64,000 nt of DNA from CAVYPR01 sp963770505 (GTDB taxonomy: Bacteria > Actinomycetota > Acidimicrobiia > Acidimicrobiales > RAAP-2). The notes beneath the pieces are model-generated. The model was not told where the DNA came from. It was given only the letters and a program-made list of their open reading frames with translations, and did not search any database. The stretch lies in assembly GCA_963770505.1 (NCBI GenBank), contig CAVYPR010000006.1, positions 496,001 to 560,000 of the forward strand, in the 5' to 3' direction. The position numbers and the translations under genes were made by a program. Within the stretch, counting starts at the first letter, position 1. Each line of letters begins with the position of its first letter. Below, piece after piece: positions 9,759 through 18,466 of this stretch.

Positions 9759-11383
9759 CGGACCGACACCCTCGGTGAGCGCCGGGCCGCGTGCGTGCCG
9801 GCCAGGAAGCCGAACACCATGCCCGGACCGATCGTCGAGCCACCGCCCGGGTAGCCCTCGCCGAAGACGCCGTCGACGCAGTTGCCGGCCCCGTAGAGAC
9901 CGGGGATCGGGCCGTCCTCGCCGAGCACCTGTCCCTCGATCCCGATGCGGGGCCCGCTGTTGGTGTCGAAGGTGCTGCCCACGAGGAGGATGGCGAACAG
10001 CCGGCCTCCGGTGTCCAGCGGGTACATGAGGGGGTTGGGCAGCTCGTTGTCCGGGGCGGTCGGGCCGTGGAAGGCCACCTCGACCGCCCTGGTGCCCCGG
10101 GCGAACTCCTCGTCGACGCCTCTGGTGGCCATGGCGTTGAAGCGCTCGATGGTCGCGGCGAGGGTCGAGGCGAACCCGGGCGCCAGGAAGACGGGTGCGA
10201 TGCCCGGGGGCATCGACCACCGGGCCCGCCCCCGCAGGCGCTCGTCGATCGCCGTCACCAGGCCGCCGAGGCCGGTGCCGGTCACCACGTGGTCGGCCAC
10301 TGCACCGTCGGGCGGGATCGGGTACCGTCCGCCGAACCGCCGGGCCGTACGCTCGTCGTAGACCATGAACATGACGCGGTTGACGTACTCGTCGTGCTCG
10401 TAGAGGTGGTGGACCCGGCCGCGCGACTCGTACTCGCGCTTCTCACCCACCGCCCGCACGCCGAGCCGGTTCACCATCAGCATGCTGTCGCCGGGAACCG
10501 ACCAGACGTCGAGCACCGAGTTGGCGTAGTCGTCCGCAGCCTCGAGCACCTGCTGGTTCCACCAGCCGTGGTGCATCGGGCCCAGCGAGGCCCCGGCCCG
10601 CGTCGCCATGTGCACCAGGTCGCCGGTGTTCGACGGGACACCGGACCCGCCGACGACCGGGGCCAAGAGCAAACGTTCGCGCAGCTCGGGGTCGTGGGCG
10701 AAGCCCCCCGACCCGAAGACCACACCGCCGCGGGCGGTGACCGGCCGGCACGACCGGCCGTCGTCGACCACGACCCCGGTGACGGCGCCGTCGGTCACCA
10801 CCAGGTCCACCACGCGGTTCGAGCAGCGGACCTCGGTGCCCCGCTCCTCGGCGTAGGCCAGGAGCTGTCGGACCAGCTCGCCGCCGTTCCCGGCCCCCCC
10901 GTCTTCGGTCTGCGCCTGGATGCCCCGGCCCCGTGGTGCCAGGTTCTCCTCGAAGTCGTAGTAGTCCGGGAAGGGCTGGCCGTCCCAGGCCTTCCAGGGT
11001 GCCTCCATCCGGACCGCCCCGAGAGCGGCCAGGCGGGCCATGACCTCGGCCCCCCGGTCGTAGTAGGTGGCCTGCAGTTCGTGGTCGTCGGCCAGGAGCC
11101 CAAGATGCGGCGCCTCGGGGTCGTAGGCACCCGGGTACCCCACTCTGGCCATGTAGGCCAGCGCCTCGACGCGAGGGTCCTCGATGCTGGCGGCCGCCAT
11201 CACCGAGTTGGCGTAGATGTGGGCCACACCCCCCGAGCACGCCGTCGTCCCCCCGTGGACCGGGGCCTTCTCGCACACGAGCACCGAAGCGCCGGCCCCC
11301 AGTGCGCCGGCGGCGGCCGACAGCGCCGCGCCCCCGCTGCCGACCACCACGACGTCGAACTCCTCGGGTGCGGCGGTCTGCAC
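9755..11383 (-). CDS. 3-ketosteroid delta-1-dehydrogenase-like flavoprotein
   Basis: About 542 aa, FAD_binding_2 family. The N-terminal dinucleotide motif VVVGSGGAALSAA is followed by EKAPVHGGTTACSGG; near the C-terminus is EGYPGGGSTIGPGMVFG, which matches the Tyr-Pro-Gly region of ketosteroid dehydrogenases. The family removes hydrogens from C1-C2 of 3-ketosteroids, but fumarate-reductase-like relatives use other substrates. The start is uncertain: GTG at 11383 gives a normal N-terminus but no clear Shine-Dalgarno; a GTG near 11491 would add a 36-residue extension. Confidence 0.8.
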   Translation of the reverse strand: MQTAAPEEFDVVVVGSGGAALSAAAGALGAGASVLVCEKAPVHGGTTACSGGVAHIYANSVMAAASIEDPRVEALAYMARVGYPGAYDPEAPHLGLLADDHELQATYYDRGAEVMARLAALGAVRMEAPWKAWDGQPFPDYYDFEENLAPRGRGIQAQTEDGGAGNGGELVRQLLAYAEERGTEVRCSNRVVDLVVTDGAVTGVVVDDGRSCRPVTARGGVVFGSGGFAHDPELRERLLLAPVVGGSGVPSNTGDLVHMATRAGASLGPMHHGWWNQQVLEAADDYANSVLDVWSVPGDSMLMVNRLGVRAVGEKREYESRGRVHHLYEHDEYVNRVMFMVYDERTARRFGGRYPIPPDGAVADHVVTGTGLGGLVTAIDERLRGRARWSMPPGIAPVFLAPGFASTLAATIERFNAMATRGVDEEFARGTRAVEVAFHGPTAPDNELPNPLMYPLDTGGRLFAILLVGSTFDTNSGPRIGIEGQVLGEDGPIPGLYGAGNCVDGVFGEGYPGGGSTIGPGMVFGFLAGTHAARRSPRVSVR

Positions 11384-11623
11384 GGCGCGCGGCGACCGCC
11401 CGGTCCCGGGACGGTGTGGGAGCGCCGCCAGGTCAGCGACCCGTGCCCCCAGCGGGGCCCCGGCACCCCCAATCTCCCCGCTCGATGGCACCCGCCGACC
11501 CCCAGCGGGCCCGCGCCGGGGCCCGTCTTCGCTCTTTGGGGCAATCTTTATAGGATCTGGCCGGCTTCTCAAGACCGGCCCCCGTGCGTGCTCCACGGCG
11601 GCCCGGGAAAGAAGGGGGATTCG
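11384..11623. promoter_or_regulatory. Divergent promoter region
   Basis: About 240 bp between the divergent flavoprotein and SnoaL-like genes. An AT-rich island with TTTATAGGAT near 11547 stands out from the GC-rich surroundings and could hold a -10 box for the rightward gene. No matching -35 box and no KstR-type palindrome were seen. Confidence 0.35.
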
Positions 11624-12019
11624 ATGGCACTGACCACCGAGGATCTGCTGGAGATCCAGGGGCTGGTGGCCCGCTACAACCACGCCGTCGACAGCGGCGA
11701 CGGCACGACCTACGCCCACACCTTCACTCCCGATGGGGTGCTGGACGCCGGTCCGCTGGTGGTAGAGGGCCGCGACGCCCTGGCCGCGTTCGCCGCCGGG
11801 CTCCCCTCCTCCCAGCGTTCCCCGCGGCACATCGCCTCGAACCTGGTGATCGAGGGCGACGGCGACCGGGCCACGGTGCAGGCCTACGTGCAGATGTACG
11901 TGCTGGCCGGGGACCCTCCTCGTCCCGAACTGGCCGTCTCGGGGAAGTACGCCGACGAGCTGGTGCGGACGGGCGGCCGCTGGGTGTTCGAGCGCAGGGT
12001 CTTCACCCGGGACACCTGA
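11624..12019 (+). CDS. SnoaL/NTF2-like domain protein
   Basis: 131 aa forming a single NTF2-like cone fold: the N-terminal helix LEIQGLVARYNHAVDSGD, an FTPDGVLD turn, an HIASNLVIEGDGD strand and a terminal WVFERRVFTRD strand. The fold includes ketosteroid isomerases, polyketide cyclases and dehydratases, but also subunits without activity. Start ATG with AAGGGGG eight bases upstream. It is divergent from the ketosteroid-dehydrogenase-like gene, which suits a role on the same substrate class. Confidence 0.85.
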   Translation: MALTTEDLLEIQGLVARYNHAVDSGDGTTYAHTFTPDGVLDAGPLVVEGRDALAAFAAGLPSSQRSPRHIASNLVIEGDGDRATVQAYVQMYVLAGDPPRPELAVSGKYADELVRTGGRWVFERRVFTRDT

Positions 12020-12063
12020 GCCGGGCCGGAGCCATTGGCCGCGACTCGAGGAGGGCGGCTCCT

Positions 12064-12255
12064 TCAGTCCTCCAGGGAGATGGCTGAGCGCGGGCAGGAG
12101 CGCACGGCGTCCTCCACCTTCCCCCGCAGCTCCTCACCGGGCTCCTCGTCGAGCACGTAGAGCAGGTCGTCGTCGCGGACCTCGAATACCTCGGGGGCGG
12201 CCGCCATACACAGGGCGTTCGACTCGCAGCGGTCGAAATCGACGATCACACGCAC
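12064..12255 (-). CDS. 3Fe-4S-type ferredoxin
   Basis: 63-aa ferredoxin with cysteines in CESNALC (C-x5-C) and a distal CP in SCPRSAISLED, plus the PEVFEV segment typical of the small ferredoxins that serve cytochromes P450 and other oxygenases. The missing second cysteine of a CxxCxxC motif suggests a 3Fe-4S cluster. GTG at 12255 is preferred; GTG at 12249 is possible. Convergent with the SnoaL-like gene. A likely electron donor for the Rieske oxygenase or a distant P450 (inference). Confidence 0.85.
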   Translation of the reverse strand: MRVIVDFDRCESNALCMAAAPEVFEVRDDDLLYVLDEEPGEELRGKVEDAVRSCPRSAISLED

Positions 12256-12420
12256 GCCCAAAGTGTACCGATCCCGCGTCGACGGCAAACGACCCCCAGC
12301 CGCCGCTTGGCCCCGGCGACCGACGAGGACGGCCGGCGCTACCGCTCCAACCGCTACGGTCGGCACCGTGGAGACCGAGGCGACACGGACCGAGACGGCC
12401 GTGCACCGGGTGCGAGCCCG

Positions 12421-13284
12421 GTGACGGACGCCGAACGGGTCACCTTCGAGGGGTTCGAGGGGGTCGGGTTGGTCGCCGACCTGCGGGGACCGGCCGACGG
12501 CTGGCCGGTGCTCCTCCTCCACGGCGGGGGCCAGACCCGTCACGCCTGGGGTTCGACCGCCGAGCGCGTGGCCGCGCAGGGCTGGCGAACCGTGGCCCTC
12601 GACCTTCGCGGGCACGGCGACAGCGACTGGGCGCCGAACGGCGACTACTCCTTCACCGCCTTCTCCGCCGACATCCTGGCCGTCGCCGACCAGCTGGGGC
12701 GCCCTCCGGTCCTGGTCGGCGCCTCGCTCGGCGGGGTCGCGGCCATGCTGGCCGAAGGCACCAGTGACCGGCCCGTCTCCGCGGGGCTGGTGCTGGTCGA
12801 CATCACGCCCAAAGCCAGCCCGGAGGGGATCGAGCGGATCCGCGACTTCATGGTGAGCGGTCTCGACGGCTTCGCCGACCTGCAGGAGGCGGCCGACGCC
12901 ATCGCCGCCTACACGCCGAACCGGCCCAGGCGGATGCGGCCCGAGGGCCTGAAGAAGGTGCTGCGCCAGCGCGACGGACGGTGGTACTGGCACTGGGACC
13001 CCCGCTTCGTCAATCAGGGAAGAACCGAGACCGTGCCGGACCGGCTGCTCGGACTGTTCGACGTGGCCATGGCGAACATCACCGTCCCCACGATGCTGGT
13101 GCGCGGCATGTTGAGCGACGTGGTGACCGACGAAGGCGTCGAGGACCTGCTCGCCCGCATCCCCGACGCCACGGTCGTCGACGTCGACGGTGCCGCCCAC
13201 ATGATCGCCGGCGACCGCAACGATGCCTTCTCCGAGGCGGTGATCTCCTTCCTCGACGGGCGCGTCCGTCCCGCCCTGCCCTGA
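12421..13284 (+). CDS. Alpha/beta hydrolase
   Basis: 287 aa with a complete triad: oxyanion segment LLLHGGGQT, nucleophile Ser in VGASLGG, acid Asp in VRGMLSDVV, and His in DGAAHMIAG. The RGHGDSDWAP segment is typical of epoxide hydrolase, C-C hydrolase and haloperoxidase-like members. GTG at 12421 was chosen because the upstream open frame has no better start. Unlike the hydrolase at 9.1 kb this one should be active, possibly on an ester or ring-cleavage product. Divergent from the ferredoxin gene. Confidence 0.88.
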   Translation: MTDAERVTFEGFEGVGLVADLRGPADGWPVLLLHGGGQTRHAWGSTAERVAAQGWRTVALDLRGHGDSDWAPNGDYSFTAFSADILAVADQLGRPPVLVGASLGGVAAMLAEGTSDRPVSAGLVLVDITPKASPEGIERIRDFMVSGLDGFADLQEAADAIAAYTPNRPRRMRPEGLKKVLRQRDGRWYWHWDPRFVNQGRTETVPDRLLGLFDVAMANITVPTMLVRGMLSDVVTDEGVEDLLARIPDATVVDVDGAAHMIAGDRNDAFSEAVISFLDGRVRPALP

Positions 13285-13367
13285 ACTCTCACAGCCGGCT
13301 GCTCCCAGGCGGCGAGTCGCCGGAGGCCTCGGTAGCATCGGCCTGGTCAGAGAGAGGAGGGGAGCGG

Positions 13368-14126
13368 TTGCAACGGGTCAAGCTGGGGTTCTTCTCGCTG
13401 ACGAGTCGCTCCGAACGCGGCGACGACCGCCCCTACCTCGTCTGGCACCAGCTCGACCACATGCCCGAGCAGTACCAGCTGGCCGGGCTGGTGAACGGCC
13501 AGCGCTGGGCGTCCACCCCGGCGTGCCGATCCGCCCGCATCGCCGGGGAGGGCGGGTGGTCCGAGGTCGAGCACGTCGTCTGCTACCTGATGGGGGAGCC
13601 GGTCGCCGAGACCCTCGACGAGTTCTTCGCCCTGGGCCGCCGGCTGGCGGAGATGGGTCGGTTCCCCCACCGGATGCCCACCCGCTACAAGGCCGGTCTC
13701 GCCCTGCTCGAGACCCACGCCGCACCCCGGGCCCTCATCGGGCCCGAGGTCGTGCCGTTCCGCCCCAACCGGGGCGTGCTGCTGGTCGTCGAGGAGCCGA
13801 CCGGGCATGAGGGGTGGGACGACTACCTCCAGCGCTCCCACACCGAGGTCGTCCCCGAGCTGCTCGGGACCCCCGGTGTCGCCGGGATCTGGATCTTCGC
13901 CAGGAGCTCGACCCTCACCCACCCGGCCTTTTCGGCGGGTGACCAGCGCATCACCCTCTGCTACCTCGACGACGAGCCGGCCGACGTCGCCGAGCGGGTC
14001 GGCGGGGTGCTCCGCAAGGGTTGGGCGGGCTCCCCCACCCGAGCGGTCCTGGCCGCGCCCTTCGAGTCGATGATGCGCTGGGACTGGGACCGGTTCGCCC
14101 CCGACCGCGGGGTCGGTGCCCGGTGA
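13368..14126 (+). CDS. EthD/Dabb-like hypothetical protein
   Basis: 252 aa starting at TTG, the only start close to GGAGG in AGAGAGGAGGGGAGCGG. The N-terminal half has the pattern VWHQLDHMPEQYQLAG, typical of ferredoxin-like dimeric alpha/beta barrel proteins found in actinobacterial catabolic clusters; the second half, with VVEEPTGHEGWDDYLQRSH, looks like a second copy of the fold. It is followed by the PhyH-family gene with a GTGA overlap, so the two are coupled. Exact function not recognised. Confidence 0.65.
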   Translation: MQRVKLGFFSLTSRSERGDDRPYLVWHQLDHMPEQYQLAGLVNGQRWASTPACRSARIAGEGGWSEVEHVVCYLMGEPVAETLDEFFALGRRLAEMGRFPHRMPTRYKAGLALLETHAAPRALIGPEVVPFRPNRGVLLVVEEPTGHEGWDDYLQRSHTEVVPELLGTPGVAGIWIFARSSTLTHPAFSAGDQRITLCYLDDEPADVAERVGGVLRKGWAGSPTRAVLAAPFESMMRWDWDRFAPDRGVGAR

Positions 14127-15346
14127 GCGTCGACGTGCGCTCCCGAGTGGACGGCCAAGAGACCGTCCCCGACCCCGGCACCGCCTTGGGCGACCTCGTG
14201 GCGGGCGCCTTCGCCGAGCAGGCCGGGCTGCTGGCCCCGGCCGTCGCCATGCTGGGACCGACGCCGATCAGTGTCGACGTGGCGACAGTGGGCATCTGGA
14301 CGCTGGTGGTCGACGCCGGCGTCCCGGTCGTGCAACCGGGCACGCTCGACGGCGCCGGGAACCTCCGGCTCGACGCCGGCCAGCTGCAGGACCTTCTCAG
14401 CGACCAGGCGACGCCGATGGGCTGGTTCGCCGGCGGCAGGCTCTCCTTCGACGGGAGATTGTCGGACCTCCTTGACTGGTGGCTGCTGCTGCGCGGTGCG
14501 CTGGACGGCCGTGCCCCCACCCTTCCCGGGGAGATCGCCTTCGTCGACCGGGACGGCTCACCCCTCGACCTCGGACGCAGCTTCAGCCTCGAGGACCCGC
14601 CCGAGCTGCTCGCCCACTTCCTCGAGGCGGCGGGCTTCCTCCACCTGACCGGGGTCTTCGACCAGGAGGAGATGGCCGCCGTCTCGGCCGACATGGACGC
14701 CGCCGCCCCCCGGTACTCGGTGGGCGACGGCCGCTCGTGGTGGGCGACCACCGCCGACGGCGTCGAGCGGCTGGTGCGCATGGAGCACTTCGACGAGGTC
14801 TCGCCGCGCACGGCGGCCCTGACCGGCGACCCGCGCTTCATGGCGATCGCCTCTCTCACCGGCGACGGTCACCGCTGGGGAGCCGAGGGGACCAACCGCA
14901 TCGAGGCGCTGTTCAAGCCCATCGGCGTGACCAGGGGGATCTCGGACGTCCCGTGGCACAAGGACTGCTCGCTCGGCCGACACAGCTACGACTGCTGCAG
15001 CCTGACCACCGGCATCTCGGTGACCGGCGCCGACCGGGACTCGGGCCAGCTCCGCGTCGTCGCCGGCTCCCACCGCGCCCTCGTGTGGCCGGCGCTGGTG
15101 CAGCCCACCATGGACCTCCCGGTCGTCTCGCTGCCCACCCGGACCGGCGACGTCACCGTGCACCTCAGCTGCACCCTCCACATGGCGGAGCCCCCGGTCG
15201 TGCGCGAGCGCCGGGTCCTCTACACCAGCTTCCGGTTGCCGCCCGTCGATCCCGACGCCTCGGCGGCCGCCCTCCGGCGCCTCGGCGAGCTCCGCGAGGC
15301 GGCACCCGTGTCGGTCTCCCAGCCCCCGAGCCCGGTCACCCGGTAG
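14123..15346 (+). CDS. SCP2-like/phytanoyl-CoA dioxygenase fusion
   Basis: 407 aa. Residues about 10-130 resemble an SCP2 sterol/lipid carrier domain (LRLDAGQLQDLLSDQ, then GWFAGGRLSFDG). Residues about 150-390 are a PhyH-type Fe(II)/2-oxoglutarate oxygenase with HxD in PWHKDCSLG, the distal His in CTLHMAEPP, and an Arg for 2-oxoglutarate in RRVLYTSFR. The fusion suggests delivery of a lipophilic acyl or sterol substrate to the hydroxylase (inference). Start GTG overlaps the upstream stop. Confidence 0.8.
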   Translation: MSVDVRSRVDGQETVPDPGTALGDLVAGAFAEQAGLLAPAVAMLGPTPISVDVATVGIWTLVVDAGVPVVQPGTLDGAGNLRLDAGQLQDLLSDQATPMGWFAGGRLSFDGRLSDLLDWWLLLRGALDGRAPTLPGEIAFVDRDGSPLDLGRSFSLEDPPELLAHFLEAAGFLHLTGVFDQEEMAAVSADMDAAAPRYSVGDGRSWWATTADGVERLVRMEHFDEVSPRTAALTGDPRFMAIASLTGDGHRWGAEGTNRIEALFKPIGVTRGISDVPWHKDCSLGRHSYDCCSLTTGISVTGADRDSGQLRVVAGSHRALVWPALVQPTMDLPVVSLPTRTGDVTVHLSCTLHMAEPPVVRERRVLYTSFRLPPVDPDASAAALRRLGELREAAPVSVSQPPSPVTR

Positions 15347-15358
15347 CCGACCGCCGGG

Positions 15359-15799
15359 TCACCCCGGCGCGGCGGCGTCCCCCGTCGCCGCCGCGCGGCG
15401 GACGGAGAAGGTCACGGTCGAGGTGGCCACGGGGAGGTCGTCGGCTCCCACGTCGACCATCTCGACCCTCACCACCGCGGTCCGCTTGCCCCGGCGCAGC
15501 ACGTGGGCGGTCGCCCGCACCGGGCCGACCCTTGCCCCCGCCAGGTAGCTGATGTGCAGGTCGCTGGTGAATGCGCTCTGGTAGGCGCCCTCGCCCTTCA
15601 CCAGGGCCGACCCGGCCACCATGTCGGCCAAGGTCGCCATCAGGCCGCCCTGGAGGGCGCCCGAGCTGTTCACGACGAACGGCGTCACCTCCATCTCGTA
15701 GGCGAAGTCGGCGCCCTCGGCCGCCACCTCTCGCCAGTCGAAGGAGTCGAAGGCGTGGCCCTCGGCCAGCACCCTGGTGCGGGGTCGGCGTCCCGTCAC
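15359..15799 (-). CDS. PaaI-type hotdog thioesterase
   Basis: 146 aa single hotdog domain. The central helix is in NSSGALQGGLMATLADMV, followed by DLHISYLAGARVGPVRATA strands. Members hydrolyse aromatic or acyl-CoA thioesters as tetramers. GTG at 15799 has GGGGGT seven bases upstream; GTG at 15772 would also leave an intact domain. It ends 12 bp from the convergent PhyH-family gene and likely recycles CoA in the island. Confidence 0.85.
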   Translation of the reverse strand: MTGRRPRTRVLAEGHAFDSFDWREVAAEGADFAYEMEVTPFVVNSSGALQGGLMATLADMVAGSALVKGEGAYQSAFTSDLHISYLAGARVGPVRATAHVLRRGKRTAVVRVEMVDVGADDLPVATSTVTFSVRRAAATGDAAAPG

Positions 15800-15941
15800 T
15801 GTGAGGACCCCCAGACGGGCCGGCTGTGGCGTGGCCGCCACAGCCCCTCGGCGGGGCAGGCGACCCGCACAGGTGCCGCCCGAAGGGCCCGCCCTCCCTC
15901 GTGCCCAGCGGGATCCACCGGCGCCATCTCCGCTCCTCGGG

Positions 15942-16808
15942 CTACAGCCGGTAGACGCGCTCGGCGGTGGCGGCAAAGAGCTTCTCCCTCGCCGTGGCGT
16001 CGAGCCCGGCCGCCACGGCGCTGAAGGTGGCGTAGAGGTCGTCAAAGGTCCCGAACATGGAATCGACCGGGAAATTGCTGGCGAACATGCAGCGGTCCGG
16101 GCCGAAGGCCGCGATGGCGTGCTCCAGCCAGGGGCCGAGGGCCTCGACACCAACCGAGCCGAACGGCATGGCCAGTCCCGAGAGCTTGCAGACCACGTTG
16201 GCCCCGGCCGCGGCCAGGGCGTCGATGCCGTCCCGCCACAAGGAGCGCTCCTCGTCCGAGCCCGAGCGGGGCCACCCGGTGTGCTCGACCACCACCGTCA
16301 GGTCGTCGAATCCCTCGAGGCCCCTCGCCGCCGGCAGGAGCTGGTCGGGATGGGTCATGATCTCGAAGACGAGGTCCCGCTCCTGCAGGGCGCGCAGCAC
16401 GTCGGGAGCCGGGAGGGGCCCGGTCAGGCCGCCCATGGGCCGCACCCCCCGGAACCTGGGGGCGACCATCTGGCGGTCGATGAGATCCACGGACTCGGCG
16501 ACGGAGTCGGCCGGCGGGAGGCCGCCGATGATGGCGTCCGGCCGGCCGCCGGCGGCGGCGGCGGCGTCGAGCTCGAGGGTCTCGTCGATCGAGTGCCGAC
16601 CGGTGGCGGCGGCCACGTTGACGATCTTCTCCACGTTCCACTGCGCCGACTCGGAACCGTAGGTGGCGGCGTCGAACCGTCGGTACATCCTCGAGGCGTC
16701 ACCGGGGCCGCCCTGCGGCGGCTTCGCCAGGTACGGGTACCAGTCGGTCCGGGCCGGGTCCCACAGGTGCACGTGGGCGTCGACGACCCGGGTGGGCCGC
16801 TCGGTCAC
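15942..16808 (-). CDS. Amidohydrolase-2 family metal-dependent hydrolase
   Basis: 288-aa TIM-barrel hydrolase with the metal motif VVDAHVHLWDP at the N-terminus (HxH), a mid-barrel VVEHTGWPR, and a late FASNFPVDSMFG carrying the active-site Asp position. Relatives include lactonases and ring-opening or decarboxylating enzymes. Its GTG overlaps the stop of the tandem SDR by 4 nt and GGAG lies five bases upstream. It is the last gene of a BVMO-SDR-hydrolase unit and would be well placed to open a lactone made by the BVMO (inference). Confidence 0.87.
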   Translation of the reverse strand: MTERPTRVVDAHVHLWDPARTDWYPYLAKPPQGGPGDASRMYRRFDAATYGSESAQWNVEKIVNVAAATGRHSIDETLELDAAAAAGGRPDAIIGGLPPADSVAESVDLIDRQMVAPRFRGVRPMGGLTGPLPAPDVLRALQERDLVFEIMTHPDQLLPAARGLEGFDDLTVVVEHTGWPRSGSDEERSLWRDGIDALAAAGANVVCKLSGLAMPFGSVGVEALGPWLEHAIAAFGPDRCMFASNFPVDSMFGTFDDLYATFSAVAAGLDATAREKLFAATAERVYRL

Positions 16809-18466
16809 AATGGCTCCGGGGACGGCGGCGGGTCCCAGGCGCCCACGACCTCGCGGATCCGGGCATCCAACCATTTCGGGACGGCGGGGCCGCCGTAGGT
16901 GAGGCTGCAGGCCGGCCTCGGGTGGCTGCGGAGCCCCAACCAGCCGTCCCCCACCGCCAGCTCGGCGCCGGCCAGTGCGCCGGCGTCGGGGTGGGAGAGC
17001 AGGTGTGCCACCAGCTCGGCGGCCGGTTCGATGGCTTCGGGCCCGGAGCCCTCGATGCCCGCGGCGAACGCCGTCACGCGACCGTCGGTCATGGCCTTGC
17101 CGACCCGGGCCAGCTGCACCGCGGCCTGCGCTCGGCTGCGCCCGCCCGAGGTCGTGGCGTCGGTGAGCGTCACCAGCTGCACCGGCCGCTCGGCGGCCGC
17201 CGCGTAGTCGGCGACCGTGCGGGCCCACGCGGCGTCGGAATAGAGGAGATCCAGGATGCCGCGGTGCTCGGCCAGCGTCCGCTCCCAGCCCTCCGGGGTC
17301 TTGGATGGAGTCGCGTCGGCGGCCGGGGCCACGATGAGGGCATCGACCCGTCCGGCGGCGACGACGGCGGCGTGCAGGGAGTCCGCGGCGGCGGCGAACC
17401 CGTCCGCCGGCTCGGCTCGGTGGCAGGCGATGGAGCGGGGCTCGAGCGCCGCGGTCAGCGCCGCAGCCAGCTCCGGGCGGTCGCTGACGACCACGCAGGA
17501 CCGCACCTCGGCGGCCGTCGCACGCTCGGGTGCCGGCTCGTCGAAGATCGGGCCGAAGCGCGGGTTGGCCCCCCCGTCGCTCGCCTGGCCCGCCTCGGCC
17601 CGGGCCAGGGCACGGGGGACCACGGCGTCGAGGACCCGGACCAGGGACGCCACGCCCTCGCTCCGCACCACCTCGAGCAGGCGGGGCTCGTCGATGACCG
17701 CCACCTCCGTGCCGCCGGCGAAGAGCACCTTGCCCGAGCACCATCCGAAGCCGTCGCCGACGAGGTGCGCGCCGAGCGGCCCGAGGTACTCGGGCCCGGG
17801 CATCGAGGCGAGCGAGATGCCACCACCGCTGGAGGTCCCGTGCTCCCGCTGGGCCCGCTCCAGGGCGGCGGCCACCATCCGGGTCGCCGCCATCGGCGAC
17901 ATGGCGTTGACGGTCACTCCGGGAGGCGCCTGGCGACCCAGCTGCCAGGTCAAAGAGGCGATGGCCCGCTTGGCGCAGCTGTAGGCGCCGGCGTCCGCGG
18001 CCCGCCACCCCGATCCCGAGGTGACGCCCAGGATTCGGCCGTGGCCCGCGGCGGCCATCAGCGGCAGCGCGGCTTCGAGCACGTTGAGGTAGCCCCCGAG
18101 GTGCACGTTGAGCACCGCCAACCAGTCCTCCTCGGTGCCGTGGGCGAAACCGGTCTGCCGGGTGATGCCGGCGACGTTCACCACGGCGTCGAGCCCCCCG
18201 TGCTCGTCGGCCAGCTCCTCGAACAGGTCGTGCACCGCATCGCTGTCGGTCACCGAGGTGGCCGAGGCGCGGGCCGAGCCGCCCGCCGCCACGATGCGTC
18301 CGGCGGTGGTCTCCTCGGGCTCGGGGAGGCGTTCGGCACCGTCGAGGGTGACGAGCGGGTCGACCGTGACCACGAACCAGCCCTTGGCGCCGAGGTCCTC
18401 GGCGATGGCCGCACCGATGCCGCTCCCGCCGCCGGTCACGACGGCGACCCGCTGCCGTGCCGTCAC
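16805..18466 (-). CDS. Tandem SDR protein with degenerate second domain
   Basis: 553 aa, about twice the usual SDR length. Domain 1 (about 1-290) is complete: TGGGSGIG near residue 12, NVAGIT, a catalytic Ser in VTSGSGW and YSCAK near 160. Domain 2 (about 315-540) keeps an SDR-like outline (SCVVVSDRPELAAALTAALE, then RAQAAVQLARVGKAM) but lacks the glycine-rich motif and YxxxK. It probably dimerises internally with domain 1. Both ends overlap neighbours by 4 nt (GTGA), which binds it to the BVMO and amidohydrolase genes. Confidence 0.85.
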   Translation of the reverse strand: MTARQRVAVVTGGGSGIGAAIAEDLGAKGWFVVTVDPLVTLDGAERLPEPEETTAGRIVAAGGSARASATSVTDSDAVHDLFEELADEHGGLDAVVNVAGITRQTGFAHGTEEDWLAVLNVHLGGYLNVLEAALPLMAAAGHGRILGVTSGSGWRAADAGAYSCAKRAIASLTWQLGRQAPPGVTVNAMSPMAATRMVAAALERAQREHGTSSGGGISLASMPGPEYLGPLGAHLVGDGFGWCSGKVLFAGGTEVAVIDEPRLLEVVRSEGVASLVRVLDAVVPRALARAEAGQASDGGANPRFGPIFDEPAPERATAAEVRSCVVVSDRPELAAALTAALEPRSIACHRAEPADGFAAAADSLHAAVVAAGRVDALIVAPAADATPSKTPEGWERTLAEHRGILDLLYSDAAWARTVADYAAAAERPVQLVTLTDATTSGGRSRAQAAVQLARVGKAMTDGRVTAFAAGIEGSGPEAIEPAAELVAHLLSHPDAGALAGAELAVGDGWLGLRSHPRPACSLTYGGPAVPKWLDARIREVVGAWDPPPSPEPL

